Shown: piece after piece, positions 1 to 12,430 of the stretch
Position numbering within the stretch: the first letter of the stretch is position 1
How the letters are laid out: the number at the start of each line of letters is the position of its first letter
Assembly (NCBI RefSeq): GCF_031755915.1
Contig: NC_083388.1
Location: forward strand, 28,303,001 to 28,367,000
Direction of reading: 5' to 3'
DNA length: 64,000 nucleotides
From: Ziziphus jujuba
Taxonomy: Eukaryota > Streptophyta > Magnoliopsida > Rosales > Rhamnaceae
Translations under genes and position numbers: made by a program
The notes under the pieces: model-generated
The model's input: the letters and a program-made list of their open reading frames with translations, nothing else
Database searches by the model: none
What the model was told of the DNA's origin: nothing

Positions 1-1165
1 ATTGTATAATTGGGTGGTGCAGAATTTCAGCTTGATGCATATAACATTAAAAAAGAACCATCTTTTTTTAATAATAAAAAAAAAAAACTCATTTCACAAC
101 CATAAAAAACAAAAAATCATTCGAACGGATTAATATGCTTATTTCGAGATGAATATGATATACTATTCCGCCTTATCCACTTTGTTTTCCTTTTTCATCA
201 AATTACACTGCAGTGGCTTCAGGGGGACAACTTAATTGGTGATGACTGCCACCCTTTCGATTGTGAAATAGTCTGGGTTCAACGCAGGATCATGATTAAA
301 AAAAATCACTGCAGGCATATGAGTTTTAAATTTCCTCGTGTTTTTTAATTTTAAAACGTTTTTCACTTAACTCTCCCTCCTAAATTAAAATTATTACAAT
401 ATTGTGGTGTGCCTTTATTCAATACCATATGCTATACATGTCCTAACTGTTTATATAAATGATTTGACATATATATAAATTAAAAATTATTTAAATATAC
501 ATAAATATAGTATATTTATATTTATATATATTATATTATTTAATTAATAGAAGAAAGCTAATGTGCCAATGTACTCAGGATTTACTTTCCCATATAAATT
601 TTTAAGTTTTAAATAACATTAATTAATAATTATCACTTCTTTTTTTTTTCCCTACAACATCAACAGATGGTTCTATAATTCTATAAAGATTATCATCAAT
701 GACATATGACAATATTTGAAAATTAAACTTCTCGTGCAAAAGATGTTTGTTAGAGAATTTATTTATATAATATATAAATACTTATGCGAAGTTGGATTTC
801 CAGATTCGGTAATTAACGTTGAAAAAGAAGATGTAAAGAAACGTGCATTGATTTATTTTTGTTCGCTTACATACGTAGTTGAAATTGGAAGAAGATAAAT
901 AATATATTTCCCCACGTGAATTCGGCGAAGATAATAAATTGTACTATGTCACATGTCCTCCAGTTAAACTTCAAATAATCGGTGGAATCTCATCAGTCAT
1001 ATTTTTTGACATCCCTACCGTCCATTAATCCATGCGACCCGTCGGTTCCAATCCACTTGCTATTTTACCTCTGACAAAATATATACTTAGATCTTTTACG
1101 CAAGTCCGTGGATCTCAATAATTAAGGATAGAGGTGCATGTAAAAAGTCTAAAAGTCACTTTTAG

Positions 1166-1220
<55 letters not shown>

Positions 1221-1954
1221 GGACTATAATAATTTAATTTAAAATAATGGAATTTGTTTGATTGGATGTGATTAGCTTTTCCTAGGCACGACTCGTTGCT
1301 AAGTACTGCATCTCCAAGACTTCAACGTTGTATTAAGATTCAAAACGGAAGATTAATAATCCAATGGTTCATTGATAAAATACTTATCAAGAACTAAAGC
1401 TAATAACTTACTTTTTACTTATCAGATTAAATTATTCTTTATTTTTCCTTTTCTCTCTTTTTACAATTTTTTTAATTTATTTTTAATATCTAATCTAATG
1501 TTTCTACTTGACATTTGATAACAATAAAATCTAATTTTTCACAAGAAAAGAAAAGACTAATTTCTTTTCCACTTGATAATATTTTATTACAAAGCAACTT
1601 ATGTCAATATATAGTCAACAAATTTAATATCAACGACTGACTAATTGTTGGAATGTCGCAATCATTAGCATTGCAAACCGAATTAAAATTATAGATATTA
1701 AAAAATTAATGCTCATCTAAAATTGCAACCAAAAATGTATAAAAGACATAAATTAACAAAGATTAAAATATAACTACAGCTTTCTAATCTAACCTGCTTA
1801 ATGTATACACACTAATTAATGGCAAAACCACCCTTTCCCTTTACAAAGAGTTTAGTATATTTAAACCTTTACCCCAAAAAAAATTTAGCAATCAAATTCG
1901 TCATCTTCAAATTATATTTATATATATCATTAAACCATCCAACATTTCCCTTTA
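1..1954. other. 5' intergenic flank of the lipoxygenase cluster
   Basis: No gene is supported here. The stretch is AT-rich with a TA run followed by a GA run at about 1165-1214. Bases 670-970 resemble 25660-25930 in the spacer between copies 2 and 3, for example the shared block with 'cttatgcgaag/cttatgcaaag' and the later 'tcacatgtcct'. This part is therefore an old piece of the duplicated unit and not unique sequence. A short open frame at 716-898 lies inside this shared block and is not conserved in the other copy. A CACGTG core occurs at 913-918, more than 1.2 kb upstream of the first gene. Confidence 0.6.
1165..1214. repeat. compound microsatellite (TA)n(GA)n
   Basis: A run of TA dinucleotides passes directly into about 12 GA dinucleotides. 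It is a simple sequence repeat with no evident function. Confidence 0.9.
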
Positions 1955-2110
1955 AATTTTTCACGTGCAAAAACAGCTAGATTTTTTTCCAAATTGTACA
2001 GTTCCTAGTTTTCCAATATTTTAATTTTCTCAAATGAAAAATGCAAAAGATACAGGAGTCGTGTTCTTATCTTTCCTGTCCTGCTATATAAGGAAAGCCA
2101 AGTGAAGCAC
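1955..2110 (+). promoter_or_regulatory. core promoter of lipoxygenase copy 1: G-box and TATA box
   Basis: A perfect G-box CACGTG lies at 1962-1967 in the context 'ttcacgtgcaaaaa', and a TATA box 'ctatataagg' lies at about 2084-2093. The ATG is about 125 bases further on. The same arrangement (G-box block, about 125-140 bases, TATA box, then 'gaaagcc') is found upstream of copies 2 and 3, which supports its being the true promoter. G-boxes are bound by MYC2-type bHLH factors in jasmonate responses. Binding here is inferred. Confidence 0.7.
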
Positions 2111-2214
2111 ATACATATCATCTACATATCCGAAACCCCTTGTAATAAAAATCAAATCACCGTCGACTACCATCCATCAAACCCAAACTTAAAAAAAAGC
2201 CCTGAAAAATCAAA

Positions 2215-3740
2215 ATGATGAACCCCCACGTAGCCAAACAGACCCATCCCTGCCAGACTCTCTTCCCACTGCACAAGCCATTCGTCCATGTCAGCTGTAG
2301 CTGGAATGGTTCGGTATTTACAAAACCCTCCTCCTACTTCCCTAAGAAACAGAATAAAAGGAGGGTTCGGATTGGCTTCAACCCTAGCACCATAAAAGCT
2401 GTTGTAACTCCTAGCACTGCCACCGAAAAGTCTGTCAATGTTAAAGCCATTCTGACCGTACAACGTACGGTCGGAGGGTTTTTGTCAAACATTGGTATTG
2501 AGCGAGGACTTGATGATATTAAGGATGTGCTCGGCAAATCTCTGCTTCTTGAGCTTGTTAGTGCTGAGCTTGACCCCAGTAAGTAATTATATTCAATTTT
2601 GCCTAACTATATTCAAACCCCAATTTTGACCTTGTTTAGTTTATCAAACTACTATAAATTATAAATTAATGCTTTTTTTTTTTTAAGTAACGATTTTTAT
2701 TTATATATGTAATAATCTTTCTCACCTTTTTTTTTTTTTTTTGGCGTTCTAATAGAATCTGATATAAATTAGTTCATAATTTTACTTGGTTTGAAATGAA
2801 TTTTTTATTATTATTTTTTTTTTGGTGAACTTTGAAAATGGAAACTTTTGATAATATTTAAATAAGTTTTTAGTTCACTAACAGCGAGTAGAGTTCTGTT
2901 TTTTACGTTGAGGAAGAAATTTTTTTTGTTAAGAAAAATTATATTAATTAATTAAGTGAAATTCATGTTCAATAAAATAATGAACCTTTTGACCCAGGGG
3001 TTCATTTATTTCTTCTATTTTTTTTATCTTTTTTTTTTTACTTGATTATTTAAGATTATAAAAAAAATTTAACAGGTGTATTCAATCTAGTTTTTTTTTT
3101 TACTTGATTATTTAAGATTGTAAAAAAAATTTAACAGGTGTATTCAATCTAGAGTGTAATGGATTTAAAATAAATTATAGATTTTAAAGAATTTTATAGA
3201 TTATAATAGAATTTTATAGATTTCATAAAAAATTTATAAGAATTTAAAAAAATCTTTAGAATTAAATTTGGATTTCATATTAACAATTTTTTTTTATAAT
3301 TACACTGTTAAAATTATTTTAAATCTATTAAAATTTATTATTTTTTAAAATTAATGACTTTTTAAATACTATTAGATTTCAAAAGAATTCTATAAAATCA
3401 TAATTGAATACACCTGAATTTTAATATACTTTTATAAAATCCATTAAAATTTGAATTAAATATTATTTGATTTACATAGGCTTTTTTAAAACCTAAATCG
3501 AATACCTTCAAATTTTTAAACATTTTTAAAAGCCTTCAAACTCTAAATTGAATATATTCCTTAAAAAAATATTAAATTATATCCATCATGGAACCAGTAG
3601 TACTCAAGTATAATGAATCCAGTAGTTTTACAATTTTTTGATTAATTTTTCAGAGTCTATTCTAAGTCTTTTTAAACTTGCCATATTTAATTAAATTCAA
3701 CGGAAATTAACATTTCCTAATGACCTGCTAATTTAAGTAT

Positions 3741-3790
<50 letters not shown>

Positions 3791-4198
3791 CATCATCATC
3801 ATCATCCAACAAATTAATTAAAGGAAAAAAAATCCTCATCTATATTTTGATTCTTCTACCTCTCCTTTTTGTCTTAAATGAAGTTAAAGAAAAACTGGTA
3901 GAGGAGGATGGATAACAAATAAGAAGCAGCAAGATTTATGGACGTATAATAATGTTACAGTACATATCAAGATTGGAATGAATCTAGTCATAAATATTGG
4001 TCCCAAGTACCACAAATTATACGTAGACAGGAAAAGGAAATTTGTGGCAGACAGCGATCAACATTGATGTACAATGGTCCCTCCCAAATCAACAAATTCT
4101 CAATTAATGGTCACAAAATATTTGCTATTTAATTAATTCCGCTAGTTACTATGTACATATGCATATATATATATATATATATTATGGTAAAAATATTG

Positions 4199-4229
<31 letters not shown>

Positions 4230-5996
4230 ATGACAAGCACTATTTTATATATCAAATATTATTTTTTAAAAATTCATTTTATTATTTATTTTTTTAAAAC
4301 ATTAAAAATAAATTTTAATGAAAACTATTAAAATTACCATTTAATTTATAGATTTTTATCATTAAAATGACCATCAATTATAATAAATAATATTTTTTAT
4401 AATAATTATGATTTTTTATTTTTCTAAAAAGAAACTGGACAAGAGAAGAGAACGATCAAAGGATTCGCGCACAAAACCGACCGGGATGGTGAGTTGGAGT
4501 TGGTGACGTACGAATCAAGCTTTGAAATTCCAGCAGAATTCGGAAGGGTTGGTGCAGTTATAATAGAGAACGAGCACCACAAGGAGATGTTTCTCAAAGA
4601 TATCGTGTTGGATGGCTTCCCTGACGGTCCCGTCAGTCTCAGTTGCAACTCTTGGCTTCACTCTAAGTATGACAACCCTCGTAATAGGGTCTTCTTTACC
4701 AACAAGGTCAACCTTTTTAACCATTCCTTTATTTATTTCCTAATTATATAAATATATATAGGTTAAACAATAAAATATAATTAATAATTAATTCTGATAT
4801 GACATAGGATGAAGACGAAGTTCATTTAACTATAGCCACACGTGATATTAATTCATATTATAAATATATAAACATTGACTGGCTTATTATTATTTAAAAA
4901 AATATACAACGATTAAGGAAAAAAAATTAAATTACTCATGCTTGCCACTAAAAAATTATAAATTCAAAATGCATAATAAAGGAAAAATTTATTATAAATA
5001 ATTTAAAAAATGATAATAATGTTTTGGATGCTAGTCAAGCATGATAGTGGCTAGAGCCCTAGTGGGCCGCCCGCCATACCGGACCGTTTTTGTCCGGCAT
5101 GTCAAAGTCCTAATAAGGACCACAACTAATTGAACCCCATTTTATTTGTAATTTGGTATCAATCAGGAGAACTCAGAGTTGAAAAGACATGTTTCATTTT
5201 CATTTTGTTTATAACTTTTGTTTTGTAAGAGGAATCTCTAAGAGAGACGAGATCACACGATTACGATACATAAAGGTAGACAGAGTGGTCCCCCAAAAGT
5301 TTATTTATTCATTTTTTTGGGTAAACACTCCCAAAAAGTAATGAATGATCTTATAATACACATATATTATGATGCTATATAATGTATATTATCAAGCCCC
5401 CTATAGCCAATAAGCAATGATCAGTCAAAAAATAAACCTACTTAAATAATTATTCATAATAATAAAAATAATAAAGCTAATGCTAATATTTTTCACAAAC
5501 TAAGCACATATATTTGTTTTTCCCTATTTTTTAACTCCTCCAGTTTTATTAGCCCTCAGTTAATTTGTTAATTTAGTAGTGTGTTGCAGTTAAGAGGAGG
5601 TAGTGTTTAATTAAAACAGATAATTAATTATATAATTAAGGAAGAAAATGAAGTTGATTTGATTATACAATATAATAATAATTTTGGTACGAATATGGAG
5701 GAAGCAGTCATACTTGCCATCAGAAACACCAAGTGGATTAAGGAGATTGAGAGAAGAAGAGCTGGTAATATTGAGAGGGAATGGGCAAGGAGAGCGCAAG
5801 AAGTCTGAGAGGATATATGATTATGATGTATACAACGATCTTGGTGATCCTGATAGTAATGCCGATCTCAAAAGACCTGTTCTCGGTGGCAAAGACCAAC
5901 CCTATCCCAGACGCTGTAGGACTGGCCGACCACGCTGTGAAACTGGTACGTGTACTAGCTATGTAGTACTATTGTTAATTAGTATTTTTAATTTTG

Positions 5997-6032
<36 letters not shown>

Positions 6033-8413
6033 TTCTTTAATTTTCAAATATGTTAAAAAAAAAAAAAAATTTGCAGATCCACTATCGGAGTCAAGAAGTA
6101 GTGACTTTTATGTGCCACGGGATGAAGCATTCTCGGAAGTAAAGCAGCTAACGTTTTCAGCAAAGGCGGTAGATTCGGTACTGCATGCATTATTGCCGTC
6201 TTTAGAGACGGCCATAATAGACACTGAGCTTGGATTCCCATACTTCACAGCCATTGATACCCTGTTCGACGACGGCGTTATTCTGCCTCCCCTTAAGGAA
6301 AAAAGCTTTCTCAAGACCATCGTCCCCAGAATTGTCAAGGCTTTAAGAGATACCGATGACATTTTGCAATTCGAACCCCCCGAGCCTATGGCCAGGGACA
6401 AGTTCTTTTGGTTCCGGGATGCCGAATTTGCCAGGCAAACTCTCGCCGGTCTCAATCCTTGCTCCATCCAGTTAGTCACCGTATGTAATCTGTATTATTC
6501 ATTTTAATTCATTCTCAATTGGGATCGATTTAATTATTAAATATTGCCAAAACTAATTAATAATTTAATCAATTAATGCAGAAATGGCCATTGAAGAGTG
6601 AATTGGACCCAGAGATCTACGGCCCTCCTGAATCAGCAATCACGACTGACATGGTAGAGCAAGAGATCAGAGGTTTTATGACCGTTGAAGAGGTAATTAA
6701 TTAATTAATCATGTCAACAATAAATTTTATTTTATTTTATTTATCCCAAGTCCTAATTTTTGTTAATACTACTAATTGGAAAACTATATATTTATTATTA
6801 TTATAATATTAGTATACATGATTAAATTATAATGCAGGCAATAAAGCAAAAGAAGCTGTTTACATTGGATTACCATGATCTGCTATTACCATACGTGAGC
6901 AAAGTAAGAGAGCTGAAAGGCACAACGCTGTACGGATCTCGGACACTGTTTTTCCTGAACCCAGATGGCACATTGAGGCCTCTGGCCATCGAGCTCACTC
7001 GCCCTAAAATTGGCGATAAGCCTCAGTGGAAGCAAGTTTTCACACCCTGTTGGCATGGCACCGGCATCTGGCTTTGGAGACTTGCCAAAGCCCATGTCCT
7101 TGCCCATGATTCTGGTTACCACCAACTCGTTAGTCACTGGTTTGTACCTATACCTACCAAATTAGTCCCAATTGCTAGCTAGCTAGTTTTAAATTTTTTT
7201 TTTTAACCTTAATTAATTATTTTTCCTTAAAATTAATTGTCATTATGATTTCCGACTCTCCTGGGTGCAGGCTAAGGACACATTGCGCCACAGAGCCTTA
7301 CATAATCGCCACCAATCGGCAACTGAGTGTGATGCACCCAATCTATAGACTATTGCACCCACATTTCAGATACACAATGGAGATTAATGCTCTTGCTCGA
7401 CAAGCTCTAATCAACGCTGGCGGCATTATCGAATCCTCATTCTCCCCTGGCAAATACTCCATAGAGCTAAGCTCTGTTGCCTACGACAGGCAGTGGCAGT
7501 TCGATCTACAAGCCTTGCCTGCTGACCTTATCAGCAGGTAATTAATTAATTTATTAATTGATTATAACAATCTTGAATCTTGATAATTAAATTAAATTAA
7601 AGTTTTTATGATGTTTAGTATTAGTCAATTAATTAATTGAGCTTCTTTGGCAGGGGATTGGCCGTGGAAGATCCAACCGCTCCACACGGTCTCAAGCTAA
7701 CAATTGAAGACTACCCTTTTGCCAACGACGGTCTGGTCCTATGGGATTCCATCAAACAATGGGTCTCCGACTACGTCAACCACTACTATTCCGGTGCGGC
7801 ACAAATCCAGTCGGACGAAGAGCTGCAAGCATGGTGGACGGAGATCCGAACCGTAGGTCACGCGGACAAGAAGGACGAACCGTGGTGGCCAGAGCTGAAC
7901 ACACCTCAGGACCTGATAGACATCATCACCATCATCGTTTGGGGCGCGTCAGGTCACCACGCGGCAGTCAACTTCGGACAGTACGCGTACGCTGGCTACT
8001 TCCCAAATCGCCCCACTGTCGCGAGGACTAACATGCCCACGGAGGAACACTCGAAGGAGGACTGGAACAACTTCTTGAAGAGACCCGAAGGGGCGCTTCT
8101 GCAATGCTTCCCTTCTCAGATCCAAGCGACAAAAGTGATGGCAGTTTTGGATATTCTGTCGAACCATTCCCCGGATGAAGAGTACCTTGGGGATCAGTCG
8201 GAGGCTGCTTGGGATGAAGATCCTGTTATAAAGGCCGCCTTCGAACGCTTCAATGGCAGGTTGAGGGAGTTTGAAGGCATTGTTGACGAAAGGAATGCTG
8301 ACAACGATTTGAAGAACAGAAGTGGAGCTGGTGTTCTTCCTTATGAGCTTTTGAAGCCGTTCTCTGAGCCTGGCGTCACTGGGAAAGGTGTTCCCTATAG
8401 CATCTCCATTTGA
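2215..8413 (+). CDS. LOX2: linoleate 13S-lipoxygenase, chloroplastic (LOX2 class), tandem copy 1
   Basis: Adds O2 to linolenic or linoleic acid at C13 in the plastid, feeding jasmonate and hydroperoxide-lyase products. Exons: 2215-2578, 4432-4706, 5708-5945, 6077-6480, 6582-6692, 6838-7139, 7271-7537 and 7654-8413. All junctions are GT-AG and in phase, giving 906 residues, normal for a plastid LOX. Residues 1 to about 70 are a Ser/Thr/Lys-rich transit-peptide-like region. The PLAT/LH2 beta-barrel runs from about 74 to 213, and the catalytic domain follows, starting with the [11 protein letters not shown] segment. Iron ligands are His559 and His564 (HQLVSH), His756 and Asn760 (HHAAVNF), and the terminal Ile906 (GVPYSISI). 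The start is the first ATG after the TATA box; a second ATG follows at once. Exon 2 from about 4518 and intron 2 are shared almost unchanged with copy 3. Intron 1 carries a MITE. No disabling change was seen. Confidence 0.95.
3031..3152. repeat. tandem duplication of about 61 bp at the left end of a MITE
   Basis: Bases 3031-3090 and 3091-3152 are nearly identical copies (T-run, 'cttgattatttaagatt', A-run, then 'aacaggtgtattcaatctag'). The duplicated piece includes the left terminal repeat of the MITE, so the duplication happened after the MITE inserted in intron 1 of copy 1. Confidence 0.85.
3137..3560. mobile_element. MITE (family A), copy in intron 1 of lipoxygenase copy 1
   Basis: About 420 bp of AT-rich, non-coding DNA bounded by an inverted repeat: left 'ggtgtattcaatctagagt', right complementary to 'ggaatatattcaatttagagt'. 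The interior ('tagattttaaagaatttta', 'aatttataagaat') matches a second copy at 47533-47875. Possible 'ttaa' target duplication at both sides. It has no coding capacity and so depends on a transposase elsewhere. The superfamily cannot be fixed from these ends. Confidence 0.7.
3741..3807. repeat. microsatellite (CA)n followed by (TCA)n
   Basis: About 24 CA units followed by about six TCA units in intron 1 of lipoxygenase copy 1. Copy 2 has only a short (CA) run at the matching place (about 17930-17944), so the tract length differs between paralogues. Confidence 0.9.
4518..5670 (+). repeat. segment shared almost identically with copy 3 (gene-conversion partner)
   Basis: From the middle of exon 2 through nearly all of intron 2, this block matches 31298-32451 with roughly a dozen differences noticed by eye and one length change in an A-run. 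Outside the block the two genes diverge at once. In copy 3 the block ends abruptly inside a second partial exon 2. It is best read as the source, or the sister copy, of a conversion or unequal exchange. Confidence 0.85.
6002..6028. repeat. microsatellite (TG)n in intron 3 of copy 1
   Basis: About 13 TG units lie between exon 3 and exon 4 of lipoxygenase copy 1. The equivalent introns of copies 2 and 3 carry TA runs instead. Confidence 0.9.
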
Positions 8414-9010
8414 AATTATCGGGCCTCATGCTTACCTGATATTTTCACCCAATTTTAGTGGCTGTTAAAAAAAATTTAACAGTGAGAGCATCTTTAAAGA
8501 AGCTCTTTAAAACAATATTACCTTTTTAATGATAAAACTCTTTAAAATTAGAGTACCTTTTTAATAATAAAAATGATCTTCTAAAATAAATGGTCGAATT
8601 TTAAAAAGTTTTTCAACAGTGTCTTTTATATGAGGCTCCTTATTTTTATTTTCTATAAATATTTATTTTTATGTTTGTTTTTTTAATTTTTATTTGATTT
8701 TTTGTTTTATTTTTATTTTTATTTGATTTTTTATTATTAATAATTAAAAGATAAAAGGAAATAAAAATTAAAATAAATTTGTTCCAAAGCTAAATTTACT
8801 ATTTATTTTAAAAAGTTTAAATAAAAAATATATGTTTTTAAAAATCTAACCTTTTAAAATAAAAAATATAAAAAAGATAAAAAAATTCCTTAGTGATACT
8901 CTTATAATCCTATTATTAAATTCATTAAACTTTTATAACAAATCAATGGCAACTTTAAATCTCTTCTTCTATTTGTGTAATTGTTTGGGAGTAAAATAAT
9001 TAACATTGGC
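8414..9010. other. 3' flank of lipoxygenase copy 1
   Basis: AT-rich sequence with no gene. After about 25 bases it no longer matches the 3' flanks of copies 2 and 3, which match each other, so one edge of the duplicated unit or a later insertion lies here. The stretch 8485-8640 ('gagagcatctttaaag...') has the look of a decayed small transposon, but no clear inverted ends were found. Confidence 0.5.
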
Positions 9011-10500
9011 CAATGTCCCAAGCCTATCCCAAATCAACCTGCTGCAATTACCCCTTCCTTTCCCTGTGTTTTCTTTCCTTCCCCTCTTTCTTTGGCAAAA
9101 TATAAAAGAGAACAACACCATAGAACTTCAACAGAAAATCAAACAAAAAAAATAAAAATAAAGATAAAAATAAGAGTAGAAAATCAAATAGAATTACAAC
9201 AGCCCGAAATTCTAAAATGAAAAAAAAAAAAAAATGTTTCGAAAGTAAGAAGAACAGCAATGGGTTTTTGCTTTTTTCATTACAATTTGCAAACCCTTAA
9301 TTTATAGGAATGAGGAAATGTGCTCAAAAAAAAGTTTCTTGGGTTTCCATTGAAACATGGATTGGAAAAAAAATAATAATAATAAAATAAAATAAAAAAT
9401 CGAAATTGAATTTCCATACCAGGTTGAAACAAAGAAAAAGCCAGCTTGAAATGCCAAGATTTTATAGAGGCAGAATCAAGGTCCCATGAAAGCAAAGCTA
9501 AAGGCCTTACACACCCAGCTTGATTGCAGTTAGTTAATCTCAGATTTTCTTACATTCCCTTTATGAACATACTTACATCTTCTCGCTCAGATTTTCTTCA
9601 AGAAAATACTTACACACGCAGATTTTCTTCCATTCCTTTTATGATCAATAGCTCCAACCAAGCCCTCCTTTTCACAATCAAGATCTTTACTCATCAATTA
9701 CAGATGGTTTCGGTGGACTTGGACCTAACAGTAGGAGCTCAATCAATGTCTCTGATGAATCGTCATCCATTTCGTGACTTATCAGTTGGAGACGACTGGC
9801 TACTAGAGGAGGTGGCTTGTCCGGGAATCAGTGTTTATGCTCCATCTCATAGTTTTTATGTTCACCTGAGTATCACATGCTACTTTTTTTTTTACGGAAT
9901 TTGTGAAAATTTAAGAGATTTGGTATAGATAGGGTGTCAAAATTTTTTTTACAGCCTTTAAGGGAAAAACTTGGTAAAAATAAATGATACTAAAGTGTAT
10001 TTTTGCCTTTAATTTTATTTCAATTTAAATGCTATATAACCAGTAGCTTTCTTCTTCACTTGATAATTACCTACTTCTCATCTAATTAAATGGTGTTACT
10101 TATAGTATCTCCATTAGTTTTTTTTTTTTTTTTTTTGGAGGGGATACTAAGAGTCTTTTCGGCTATTTTGGCATGACGGAGAGGGTTAAAAAGTAGAAAA
10201 CAAAAGGGTTAATAGTACTTGGTTACTTTGATTTGTTGGATTTTATAATTTAGGCTTTTAATCTTAGAAAATAGAGATTCAGTATCTTAATTTTTAAATT
10301 TGTTGTAAATTGATTTAATTCTCAATTTTGATCAAATAAATTAACAATGGTTCTGCATTATTTTAGTTAATCAACATCTTCATCTTTTTCCTCTAGACTC
10401 TACTACAAGTTATGAGCAAAACTATTATTAATTTGCTTGGCTAAAATTGAAAATTAAACTAATTTGCAACAAAATATAAAAACTAGAACATAAATCATTA
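9011..10500. other. insertion of unknown origin, about 1.5 kb, in spacer 1
   Basis: Sequence to the left (about 8975-9020, 'aataattaacattggccaatgtccc') and to the right (from about 10505) matches spacer 2 at 24370-24405 and from about 24412, but the 1.5 kb in between has no counterpart there. It is less AT-rich than its surroundings and holds an open frame of 134 codons (9524-9928) that I do not recognise. No target-site duplication or terminal repeats could be defined. It could be a captured fragment or an old transposon. Confidence 0.5.
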
Positions 10501-10739
10501 TATTTGAAATTAAGGGTTTGAATTATAAAAACTTATAGATCAAAGGTATCAAAGTGCAAGTGGGCTTAGTTTGATATAACTGTAGCTTTCAAAATATTCA
10601 ACTTTAACTGTGCTATTGGATGTATAATTCAAAATGGGTATATTATAACTAAAAAGTACATTATTTATTATCATTTATTTACTTGTAGTATAATTTTATT
10701 ATTATTACTACTATTATTATTATCATGTGTAGCATAAAT

Positions 10740-12430
10740 ATATATTTGATAAAAATTTTCTTTTCATGACAATTATAATTAATCTATATAATATATAAAA
10801 AAAGAAAAGTATGTTCCATATGTCATCCTCACATTTTTCCAATTTCCTTCCAAAACCATTAATAAAAAAAATTATCTTTTCTTCTTTTTATTATTTATGA
10901 TTCTATTAAAATATTAATCAATATCAAATATAGCAACTATTTAAAAATACGAGATTTTTTTTTTATTGATTATATTAAAAAATATAAGTTTTTATTATTA
11001 TAATAATATATAATTGATTGAAAGAGTATAAATTTTTTTACCTTTTATGGAAGTATCCAAAAATATATAAAATCTATTATTATAAAATAATAAAAATATA
11101 TATTATTATTTATTAATAATAAATAACTATATATTTATTATTATAATATTAAAAGTATAATTATCATGGATGTGAAATGAGCATAAAGTTGATTACTTGA
11201 ATATTATATATCTCAAACGTAAAGTAAAAGAATAAAATATATATTTTTATTATTATAATATTATATATGACACAAATTGTATTTACGTATATATGGTTGC
11301 TTAATCAAACATTTTTTAAATATTTTATATATACAAATGTGATTAAAAAATTATACATTATATATATTATACTTTTATATATTATACATATTCTATTTTT
11401 ATACATTACATAGATTGTTGGTAATAATATATATTATATATTGAAAATTTTGCTATAATAAATATTAACATACATATTAAATGTAGGACATAATTAAATT
11501 ATATATATATTATTGAAATAAAATATATACAACACGACATAAATTATATATAATTTGATGCATATATATACAATTTAGCTACCACAATATATCTGTATTA
11601 TAATGTAAAAATCGATATATATGATAGCGAAATTGTATATATATATATATATATCTTTTTAAATTCAGAATATTATTAATTAAGTTATAATAATCATAAT
11701 AATAACAATAATAATTATATTATATTATAAAAATTTAATATAAGAAAATTAACTACTTGCAAGAAATCAAATAATACATTTGAATTTAAATTCCATAGAT
11801 AGAAAATATTATATAAATATATTTGAATTTGAATTAAATTATTTAAATAAATTCAAATTCCATTGATGGAAAAAAGATAATAGGTAAACGTTTTTAATTG
11901 AATTCCATAAATAAATTACCTTATAAAGTAAAAATGTTTTTATAGGATAAATAATAATAATAATAATTTCATTTTATTGTAAGAATTTAATATAGAGAAA
12001 TTAATTATTTGCAAGAAATCAAATAATATAATTGAATTTGAATTTGAATTTGAATTTTATAGATGGAAAATATTATGAAAATATATTTGAACTTAAATTT
12101 TATAGATGAAAAAAAAATTAAATGAGTACGAAAATTGTACGTGTATAAGAAAAATTAAATAGGTAAAAACTTTCAAATTTGAATTCCATAATTAAATATT
12201 ATTATATATAGTGGTCAAATTTTTAGTTTTTGACAAACTTATGATATTATATATATATATATATATATATAATATTTATATTATATATAAAAATAAGACA
12301 GTTAGTAAACAAATTTTCATGATTAGATTTGAATAGAATTAATTGTTATAAATTATTTTAAAATAATTTATTATGATTATACATATCATGTATTGAATGG
12401 GGATTAATACTAGTTGATTAAAAAAAAAAA
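10740..12430. other. very AT-rich insertion in spacer 1
   Basis: This is about 1.7 kb of almost pure A/T with TA runs and repeated 'tttgaatttgaattt' motifs. The matching point in spacer 2 (24660-24720) holds only a short TA run, so this is extra sequence in spacer 1 or has been lost from spacer 2. No coding signal. Confidence 0.55.

Noticed and set aside
716..898. 60-codon open frame upstream of copy 1
   Set aside because: It lies in spacer sequence shared with 25730-25860, where the frame is broken. No domain and no promoter.
2167..2537. Open frames on the - strand over exon 1 of copy 1, and similar ones over exons of all four copies
   Set aside because: They are shadows of the lipoxygenase exons; the + strand frame is explained by conserved protein sequence and splice phase.
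8485..8960. Possible MITE downstream of copy 1
   Set aside because: The start looks transposon-like, but no inverted ends or target duplication could be found.
9524..9928. 134-codon open frame in spacer 1
   Set aside because: No recognisable domain or splice context, and no conservation in the other spacer. Kept only as part of an unexplained insert.
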